DNA of 64,000 bases, taken from the NCBI GenBank assembly GCA_001599915.1, contig BCIG01000032.1, positions 216,061 to 280,060 of the forward strand. Reading direction: 5' to 3'. Positions 56,043 through 64,000 of the stretch are shown here, one piece after another; position 1 is the stretch's first letter; each line of letters begins with the position of its first letter. Both the position numbers and the translations under genes were made by a program. The notes beneath the pieces were generated by a model. The model had not been told where the DNA came from. It made no database searches and saw nothing but the letters and a program-made list of their open reading frames with translations. The stretch is from Symbiotaphrina buchneri. Taxonomy: Eukaryota; Ascomycota; Symbiotaphrinales; Symbiotaphrinaceae.

Positions 56043-56914
56043 GGGAGTCGTGACGAGATAAGGATCGGTTGGGGTCATTGATATCTGTTTTGACGAGCAT
56101 GTGTGTTGCATTCAGGGTCATTTACATGCCACAACTCGAAAATGGGCGTTATGTTTCTTTAACTCGACATATGTTAGCGTGATACCTGCTCTGCACATCA
56201 TTTACAAGCGACCCTTTTGGGGAATCCTGATCTTTAAGACGCCGTCCAGCCGCTGTGTTTATATGACTCGAGGCGGAGTTCCAAGAGCACCTTGACCAGA
56301 CCGCTTGCAAGTAGAACGTGTGGGCTATTGGCCGTCACAACCACTTCTGGCTCAAACTATCAGGGCGGGCAATTGTTGTGGCCCGACCTTCAACTCCTCA
56401 TGCGCGGAGATCCAAATTGAGAAATGGACAGTTGAGCTCCCACATGATTCGCGTGGAAGTTCATTGGTAGAAGCATAACTATTTCAATCGCCTGCATTAT
56501 GAATAAGGTAGCTGGATATCTAGAAGGTGTTGTTGATATTACCCACGCTGAAGGCTTGATTGTGCTCTTACCCTTTTGTACCTGCCCCTTGGCAGAAAGG
56601 GGAAAGGTTGCCGTCGCCCGCGAGACTAAAATTAAAACAACCTTTCCAGGTTGCTTTTAGCGCAGATTTCAGACAATAAATAGGTCAAAACGAAAGCTGG
56701 GGAAGACGCGTGCAGGATATGTCGCCCACCAACTAACCCGCTCAACAATGTTGGAAAGACAATACGAAGTACAGTGTCATGACTTCGATGCGCACAGGAC
56801 ATTACCTACCCGCTCCGTGTTGAATGAGAGGCAGCATCCGGTCAATCTTTGTTCGCGTCTTCGGGCTCGCAGCGATTCCATCTGGCTAATCCTCCGAATT
56901 AGTTGAGGGTTGCA
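56043..56914. other. Intergenic, 0.87 kb, nothing recognised
   Basis: Between the F-box gene and the RA-PH gene, both on +. Presumably a 3' UTR and a promoter. No gene or palindromic-word cluster seen. Confidence 0.45.
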
Positions 56915-59375
56915 ATGGCCACTGCCACCTTCGAGCGCACGTCTGCGGACCCTCTTCGGTCAAGATACCACTCCGTAAGAGAAGCAGGAATGAGCCGCGA
57001 TGGTTATGAGCGCCATCCAATCTCTTCGGAGGCGGAGTCGTCTGCGATTGGAAGCGCGCCTCCGCAGCAAAACGCAGCAGTCTCCCGGAGCATGTCACGT
57101 TACCGCCGCTCTCGACCAGGAACAGCATCTGGCCAAGCACATCAGTTTCCTGCTTTACCCCAAGTCCGAGCAAATACAGTAGCAGTAAAGGTATCTACAC
57201 CAGGCAGTGGGGAGCTTGGCAGGCCTCGGGATGTGGCTTCTCCAGAAGGACCAACAGGGGCGCCTCCAGCAGCAAAGGTAGAGGTCGAGAGTGGACATAC
57301 TCACCGGGTGGCCACTGCCGGTCGAGATGGCCGACAGGGCGTGAAGAAACGCTCTGAGAATCGCCAGGAGCAGGTTTTGCCCTCCGCAGAGCCCCGTCCC
57401 TCTAGGACTGACCAATCGGTGGTAGCTGGCACCGTGCCTCGCCCAGAAGGTATCGCAACCACTGAAAGTGCACCTGCTCCAAGAAAGCCAGAGAAAGAGC
57501 GAGGAGGTCTGCGCGAGCATCACGGCAGCAATGAGCAGAGCTCAATGAAGTATTCATCTGGGGCGAGAGAGGTCTCTTCGTCTTCTAGGAGACAGAAATC
57601 AGGCCCAGCGGAGAAACGGGGGCTTTTTAGCATATTCTCTCGACAACAACCCCGGCAGGATGTTAGAAATGTTGAGAACATGTCAAGGGTGGGCAAGGAG
57701 GTGGAGACTAAAGAGGCAACGTCAACTACATTGTCACATACAAGCGTCGATCCTGGCCTTGACGCACCGGTGTCGGCGGTGAACCATGGCGAAAGAGTAT
57801 GTTGAACACCGATTCATCTTCTATCATCTGTACTTACATACTCTGAAGAGAGTTCTGGTCCGCTGCAGGCAATCCTCTGTAAAATTGCCAGTAAAACCGG
57901 ACACCACTGCATCGGATCTGATCTATTCCGCCGCAAATTGTCTGTCCCAGAATATATTTCCTACCTCATCCATTCTCTTAGAGGTGGTTGACGGACTCGG
58001 ACTCGAGAGGCCTTTGCGCATGTACGAGCGTGTCCGCGATGTGCTCAATTCTTGGGAAAACGACTCAGAAAACAGTCTGAATTTGATTGAGTCTGTGGAT
58101 GGTCAAGTTTCGGATTTAGACGTACAATCAGTCCCCGCAGAGGTGCCGCAAGAGAAGACATTCTACCTATATCACTCGCAAAAGCCTAAGAAATGGGATA
58201 AGCGTTGGGTAACAATCAAATCCGATGGACAGGTTGTCATTACGAAGAAGCAGGATGCAAAGGAGAAGGATATCACGAGAATCTGTCACCTTGCAGATTT
58301 TGACATCTATATACCAACCAAACGACAGCTTTCAAAGGTTATTAAGCCTCCGAAGAACCGATGCTTCGCTGTCAAAAGCCAACACAAGTCAAGCATCTTC
58401 CTATCGACGGAGAATTATGTGCACTTCTTCTGCACGAATGATGAAAGTTTAGGCGCTGCGTTCCATGCTGCTGTGCAGGGGTGGCGTACTTGGTACCTCG
58501 TCACCAAGATGGGAGAAGGTAAGACAGAAAAGACAGGATCAGCACACAATCGAACCAATTCCATCAGGCGTCCTCCTGGAAGTAGCGGTGGCTTGCAGCA
58601 CTCCCATCAGACAAGATCCTCGGGTGATTCGGTGCCATACCAGCTTGGCACATTCATACCCCTTCTATCTGATGAAGAGACGGGTCGAGTGGAGGCTCCA
58701 AGTCCTCCTCGGACCTCTCCCAATCGTACGCGTCTTTCGTCGCAGGAGCTGCACAAACGGAACATATCTATGCGACAGAAGACAGCCCCTCCTGTCTCGT
58801 TTCCCAAACAATTGCTTGGAGATGACGAACCGTTACTGAACATCTTTTCAGCAGCTCACGAGGAAACAGCGAATGATCCTACATTCTCCCCGACAGGCCT
58901 TCTCGGCCGAACCTACACCCAGCGGCAACAGGCCCAGGATATCCGGGAAAGTGACGCCAACAGCCGCCGGCCAAGGTCAGCTGCCGGCGAAGGCAACGGT
59001 GACACCGCCAACCTTCGGCGCGGTCGGTCCCAATCACGATGTTCCACCAATGGAACGGCTCTTGAGCGGACATCTTCTCAATCGCGGCAAAAGCCCAAGC
59101 CTCTACTGGACTTCTCCAACCCTGATTTCCTCGAACCAGTGCAGCATGTGCGTAAGGGTCGCGGGTTCGTACCTGATCATCTACCTCCGGGTGGGCGGTT
59201 GATCGATGCTGCAACGTCACCTGAAGACCCTATTGCCGTCCCACCCTCACATACCTGGCGCCGGCCAACCACGAGTGGGGTCGATGGACGTGCGGAGATA
59301 CATCGCAGCCATACAGTCCACCAAGAACCCCGAGGCCGTCTCCGGTCCATTTCGAGGGCTGGTCCCAAGGAGTAG
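56915..59375 (+). CDS. RA-domain and PH-domain protein (MRL-like, fungal)
   Basis: Two exons (56,915-57,796 and 57,849-59,375) give 2,409 bases, 802 residues. The ATG at 56,915 (MATATFERTSADPLRSRYHS) is the first in frame. Residues 1-290 are disordered. About 295-385 is a Ras-association-like ubiquitin fold (VLVRCRQSSVKLPVKPDTTA, CLSQNIFPTSSILLEVVD, RPLRMYERVRDVLNSW). About 405-520 is a PH domain (KTFYLYHSQKPKKWDKRWVT, FAVKSQHKSSIFLSTENYVH and a final AAVQGWRTWYLV helix). The rest is a basic, Ser/Arg-rich tail with PXXP-type prolines. The RA-PH tandem is that of MIG-10/RIAM/lamellipodin proteins, which link small GTPases and membranes to actin. A role in fungal polarised growth is inference. 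Confidence 0.85.
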
Positions 59376-60691
59376 GACGACGGCCTCGAGGGGCAAGTCC
59401 CTCTCGCATGCATGAACCGCCATATCAGCGCCGTCAGAGCTGCTGAAGCGAGGCGCAGAGGGTGAGCCATCTCAACGAGTGAGTCAGTCTGTGCCGCGTA
59501 GGCTGCTCGATCAAGGAAGGGAGGCAAGGCCGTCCCCATGATTGGCTGTCAAATGAGTTGGCAAAGCGGTGGAAACGGAAATGAGCCTTGGGGAGGGGCT
59601 GGGTCGATGCCAACGACAGTGCATTATTGTGCTTCTGTCCATATCTTGGCCATCACGAATGTGGCCCAACCAGGGGGGGCAGTAGAGATTTGATATTTAC
59701 GGTGCATCTACTGAGGAGATCAAGTACGAAAGATACCCATCTAGGCTAGGATATATTTCAGAGGGAGAGACAAATAGACCCTTGGTACAATTACATTTAT
59801 CTATAGCAACCTCGGACAGTAGCTAGGCTATTTTTTGTTCAAAGGCAGTCCACAAGGCCAGGGACAACCGATTCTAGCTCGGACGATTGCCCGGCGGCAC
59901 AACGATGAAAGGGTAAATCCAACATGAAGAGACAGTGTGACAGCTGTTGCTCCGCGACCGACTAGCCACCAGAAAGAGACCACTTCTAGGCTGCTTCTAA
60001 GACGGGAAATGGAAAGCAGAGGCAGAAGCAGAGTAGAGGCTGGTAAGAACGAATGGAGATCGGATCAGGGGCGATTGACGTTCGTACGTAAACATGTGTA
60101 CAAAAGTCCTTACTATTGATTGGCGCGTGTTGTGACTCGAGATTCGCTTTTGACTCATGTGGAGAGAAAAAACGACTTTCCCACCCGGTGATTTACCCGG
60201 CGCCTCGCTTGCCTATATAAACACGCGCTCCCTCCCACCCTTTGACTTTCTTTTCTTCTTTTTCCTCCTTACGTCTTAGTGCACGGGCATTACGCATATC
60301 AGTGAGGATTCGTCCGAGATTGCGTTTTTGCTAGTTGAAAACTACAACTATTTGACCGCTCCAGTTGGTCTTCGGATCGGCTGGGAATTTTTGGACGGAA
60401 AAAGTTTTCGCATTGCAAAACGCATTTCTTCTCTTTTCTATTCTTTTCATTGCTGAAGCTCTACATGAGCTTTTGTGAAGAAGAGTTTTAGAGAGTAGAA
60501 TGAAAGTATGAAGTAGAGTAGAACTTGAGATGAAAATCCGTGACGCGCATCCGTATGTGTACCGTGCCTGTTTACCCTTTGTGGTTCAGTTCAGTTGCGG
60601 GCCACTTCGCGTGCCAGCTATCCGTATCCTCAGATGCCACGATGGATGACGACGACCCCGCCTCAAACCTCCAGTCCGGCATCACTTCACA
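59376..60691. promoter_or_regulatory. Promoter and long leader of the reductase gene
   Basis: A well-formed TATA element (CCTATATAAACACGCG, 60,212-60,227) is followed by a CT-rich tract (60,246-60,275), the usual fungal transcription-start context. That would give a leader of about 400 bases. The leader holds several upstream ATGs: a 9-codon frame (MSFCEEEF) at about 60,463, two very short ones at 60,500-60,515, and a longer one at about 60,530 (MKIRDAHPYVYRACLPF) ending before the main ATG at 60,692. No gene was recognised in 59,376-60,200. Confidence 0.5.
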
Positions 60692-61825
60692 ATGGCAAAG
60701 ACAGCCTTGGTAACGGGCGCGACAGGCCTGCTCGGTCGGCAAGTTGTCAAAGCATTCAAGAGCGCTGGCTGGGATGTTGTAGGCACGGGTTTCACGAGGG
60801 CTTCTCCACCTGCTGTCTTGAAGCTCGACTTGAGCGACAAGGCCGCGGTGGAGAAGGCCCTGGACGAGGTGAAGTACGTCGCCTCACTCGCAGAGCTCCC
60901 TCGACTCGATCTAACTATATGATGTGAGAAGACCTCAGGTCATCGTACATTGTCCGTCGTCCACTGCCTTCCTTCTACCTGAGCTGGGCCCGTCGAGCTG
61001 ATCGGTGCCAGGCGCCGCGAACCGCTTCCCAGACAAATGCGACTCGGACCCGGAAGGCACCAAAGCGTTAAACGTCCGCGCCACACACGATCTCGCCGCC
61101 GCCAGTCGCGCCCGCGGTATCTTCCTGATCTACATCTCGACCGACTACGTCTTCTCCGGCGCGCCGGGGGAAGCTCCCTACGAGACCGACGCCCCGCCTA
61201 GCCCAACCAACTTCTACGGCGAAACCAAGCTACTCGGCGAGCGGGAGGTGCTCGCGGAGAATAAACACGCCGCCGCCGCCGGGGGGAGCTGGAAGAGCGT
61301 GGTGCTGCGCGTGCCAGTCCTGTATGGCGAAGCTACAGAGCCCAAGGAGAGCGCCGTCAACGTTTTGCTGGAGGCCGTGTGGAAGGCCTCTGCGGACAAG
61401 GACGCGGGCATAAGCATGGACGACTGGGCGCTCCGGTATCCGACCAACACAGAAGACGTGGCGCGCGTGTGCAAGGACGTCGCAGAGAAGTACCTAGAGT
61501 CAGAGGAGAAGAGCCGGCTGCCGGAGATACTGCAGTTCTCGTCTGAGGACCGGTTTACCAAGTATGAGATCTGCCAGCTGCTGGCGGAGATCTTGGGATT
61601 GCCGCTGGATGGCATGAAGGCGAATAAGCAGGGCAATGACCCGAATGCGAAGGTGCAGCGTCCTTATGATTGTCATTTGTCTACGGCGGCGTTGAAGGAG
61701 CTGGGTATCCCGGTGCATACGCAGGATTTCAAGGGCTGGTGGTGAGTAGAGATCTCCAACTTGACCCCCCCTTTGCAGAGCTGACTTTGCCTAGGAGACG
61801 GGAAGTTCGAGCTTACAGAAAGTAA
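60692..61825 (+). CDS. RmlD/MAT2B-like NAD(P)-dependent reductase
   Basis: Four exons (60,692-60,873; 60,932-60,951; 61,012-61,741; 61,795-61,825) give 963 bases, 320 residues. The Rossmann motif TGATGLLGRQV sits at residues 8-18. The 20-nt second exon supplies PQVIVH, which joins to CAANRFPDKCDSDPEGTKAL. The catalytic elements ISTDYVFSG and NFYGETKLLGE (Y-x-x-x-K) follow, and the C-terminal exon encodes WRREVRAYRK. This is an extended SDR of the dTDP-4-dehydrorhamnose reductase (RmlD) fold. In eukaryotes the nearest member is the beta regulatory subunit of methionine adenosyltransferase (MAT2B), so a regulatory rather than sugar-synthesis role is plausible but unproven. Confidence 0.88.
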
Positions 61826-62219
61826 CGGCTTAATCAGGGAAAGAACTAGATCGGCATTATGAAAAAGCTATTGACCGTCTGTGCCCTATCGACCTCGTCA
61901 GAACGCATCCAGCATTTTGGTACATCCATGGCCGCCCGAATGAGGTGCCTGACCCAAGCCTACGTCCAGTACGATCCATCCCAAAGACTTCCATTCCGCG
62001 TCATCCCACGCTTGGTCTATACAATGGTCTCACATCATAGAGCAGAACGGTGATATAGTAGCAGGATTGTGCTGGTCCTCGAAATAGTCGATGTTCATGA
62101 GCAACACCCGCTGATGATCAAAAATATATAAAAAGCTATCACCACCCAGGAACGCCGGAGCCTTCTATACCCATGCCGCCGACATAAACATTGCTAAACA
62201 AGATCCTGGCGCTCTTGTC
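61826..62219. other. Convergent 3' region, reductase and glucanase
   Basis: About 390 bases between stops. No gene recognised; a 64-codon frame at 61,859 has no recognisable features. Confidence 0.45.
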
Positions 62220-63501
62220 TCAACTCGACTGGTAGACCTTGAAGTAGTTAAACTCCCAGTAAGCGGCATCGAAAGCGCTCGCGTTGTTCGCCACATAGTC
62301 CGAGCAGGTCCCGGGACAGCTGTCTTCGGTCGAGTACACGCTCGTCGCACCGGCCCAAGTGCCGCAAAGATCGATGTTGGTGATGATGCTCTGGTTCTTG
62401 AAGTGGCTTGTGATGTCGCAGTCTGTGTTGGGGAAGTCGGCAAGAGCCTCGCCCCAGGAAGATGGGTCTGGAGAAGACCCAGCAGTAATGTCGCTGGGAA
62501 TGTCGGACCGAGGGAAGAACCACACGCGAATACCGTCTGAGCGCCACTCCATTGCGTAGACCTAGGAAGTATTAGATTATTCCAAATGCGAGGGTTCTGC
62601 TCGGATCTTGACTCACCCCTCCTCCATTACTGTTAAGCGCTTGGCCATAAGTATCCTGATCGCCCTGAACACCGCATCCCGCATTGTCATTGGTGCCATT
62701 CCAGCAATTCTTCTCCAAGACCTTGCCAGTCTCCTTTCTCTTTGCATTCATAGTGCAGCCCTTGCTGGTGTGCAGGGTCACCTGGTTGCCTGTAGTTGCC
62801 TGGTTCACGGCCTCCACCACATCAATCTCTCCATTGGTGGGCCAGTTGGAAGGATCTGAAAGCCAAAGAGCCGGCCATGTTGCACAGCCATAAGGCGTGT
62901 GAACGATGTCGAAGATGAATAGCCCATCGTCGTATTGCTTCTTGGAGGTCAAGCGGACAGAGTACCGGCCAGTAGAGGCGTCGGTCTCAGAAGTGTCGAC
63001 CCGGAGAACTGCGGTACTGCTCGTAGCATACGTGAGGTTGTACTGGGTTGCGGTCGTATTCGGAACGTAGCTACTCAAGTTAGAAGCATGACCAAAGAAA
63101 GCCGCTGTAACCGCAAAACTCACTGCACGAAGCCACTCGATGGGTCGTAGCCGGTAAAGTAATTGAAATTGGAGAAGAAATCTGTTCCTTGATCTGGACG
63201 GAGGGGTCAGCATGAAATAACAGGACTGTATGCACTCGATGGTCTTACATGTATCGGCCAAGGAGTAATTGAGCTTGCTGTAGGAGGGGTATTTGTTCTT
63301 CTCCGACCCGACCACGGCCCCAACTACGATGGCGACAATGCAGCAGACGGCCACCACCCCAGCAATGATCCAGCCCTTCTTGCCCCAATTGCGGGGGTTC
63401 CACCTCGACCCGGTCCGACCGTACATTGCAGCCCCGTCGTCGTATGGCGGAGGATTCCCGAGATTGACGTTCTGGGTGTAGCCACCTTTGGTACGTGCCA
63501 T
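62220..63501 (-). CDS. GH16 endo-1,3(4)-beta-glucanase, membrane-anchored
   Basis: Four exons (63,249-63,501; 63,124-63,193; 62,617-63,070; 62,220-62,561) give 1,119 bases, 372 residues. The N-terminus MARTKGGYTQNVNLGNPPPY is cytosolic. Residues about 43-66 (GWIIAGVVAVCCIVAIVVGA) form one transmembrane anchor, so this is a type II membrane enzyme facing the wall. The catalytic jelly-roll follows: DFFSNFNYFTGYDPSSGFVH, then the GH16 active site GEIDVVE (nucleophile and acid/base glutamates), WPALWLSDPSNWPTNG and CGTWAG near the end. Several Cys and N-glycosylation sequons (NTTAT, NLTYA, NGTND) agree with secretion. It should hydrolyse mixed-linked or beta-1,3-glucans during wall remodelling. 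Confidence 0.92.
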
Positions 63502-64000
63502 GTCTGACGTGAGAGCAAAGGCCGTTCAAGGGAAGTCACGAGGGGATTGGATCTCTTTGGAAAGAACGAATGGCCGTGGCAAATTGCCAGCAATCAACGA
63601 GCGAGGATGAGCTGCAGGGACTATAAAAGGCCGTGTACTAATGCTTGTGTATATCTAACAGACAAGCTCAGAGGAGATATCAAGAGAAAGTCAGATATTG
63701 TGGGTATGTTGTCGGGAAGAAGAAGATGGAGGATGAGAAGGTGAAAGAGAAGGATGACGATAGGTGGATGCAAAAGGGCAAAGGGATGATCGGCGGTGAT
63801 TTAAGGCGGAGCACGCCAGCGCAGGCCTGTTCAAACATTTTGCGGTTTGGTGGAGCAATTCTGCGACGTGACGGGTGCAGGGGTGTACGACTGGGGGAAG
63901 GCCGCATATCACCGACGGTTTAGAGAAAGGGTCTAGTGTCCTAAGGTACCTTAAGGTGTCTTCGCTCCAATCGGAGAGCGAAAGCGGGAGGTCCCTGCAG
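63502..64000. promoter_or_regulatory. Upstream region of the GH16 gene
   Basis: Includes a TATAAA-type element on + (CTATAAAAGGCC, 63,620-63,631), whose minus-strand complement is not a TATA box for the glucanase. A purine-rich tract lies at 63,700-63,790 and a palindromic word at 63,938-63,958 (TCCTAAGGTACCTTAAGG). No gene start of its own is seen before the window ends. Confidence 0.4.

Noticed and set aside
15132-64000. Secondary-metabolite cluster, CRISPR array or rRNA
   Set aside because: No PKS, NRPS, terpene synthase or cluster regulator, no spaced direct repeats, and no rRNA-like sequence were found; the genes are unrelated housekeeping functions.

Overview
The window looks like nuclear DNA of a filamentous ascomycete (Pezizomycotina, most likely a eurotiomycete). 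Genes are broken by short introns, mostly 46-60 bases, with GTNNGT donors and YAG acceptors. The recognisable proteins (Sid1/SepL-type kinase, DUF4048 protein, RA-PH protein, TRK potassium transporter, membrane-anchored GH16 glucanase) are fungal. The genus call is inference; no rRNA or tRNA was found to fix it.

Positions 1 to about 15,004 are an extremely AT-rich, gene-free block, typical of DNA degraded by repeat-induced point mutation (RIP). It still holds a recognisable Ty3/gypsy retrotransposon pol gene on the + strand (RT, RNase H, integrase, C-terminal chromodomain, about 4,190-7,440), riddled with stops. A normal-GC insert of about 400 bp sits inside its RNase H (5,361-5,764). Two tandem-repeat patches follow. 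From 11,143 to 15,004 lies a nested cluster of short elements that all end in the octamer CAGGCTTG/CAAGCCTG. The AT-rich block ends abruptly at the last of these termini.

From 15,182 to the end the DNA is ordinary gene-rich sequence with 17 recognisable genes. In order: MARVEL-like membrane protein (-), large sterol-glucosyltransferase-like protein (-), GFA/CENP-V-type protein with an in-frame stop (-), WD40 plus inositol-polyphosphate 5-phosphatase (-), proteasome alpha4 with a 7-nt exon (-), D-2-hydroxyglutarate dehydrogenase-like flavoprotein (+), Sid1/SepL-like kinase (+), DUF4048 protein (-), TIM22 (+), TRK potassium transporter (+), mitochondrial cysteine synthase (-), condensin subunit 3 (+), degenerate-exonuclease/RRM/RanBP2-zinc-finger RNA-binding protein (-), F-box protein with an apparent frameshift (+), RA-PH protein (+), RmlD/MAT2B-like NAD(P) reductase (+), GH16 glucanase (-). 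The stretch 50,380-54,251 is unresolved and holds two weak cysteine-rich candidates.

The genes do not form a pathway or a secondary-metabolite cluster; they are mixed housekeeping functions (protein turnover, mitosis and septation, mitochondrial import, sulfur and 2-hydroxyacid metabolism, cell wall). Intergenic regions repeatedly carry clusters of a short palindromic word built from GGTACC, TACCTTA and TAAGGTA. Splice models were built by eye. For the multi-exon genes the exon lengths sum to a multiple of three, which I used as an internal check.
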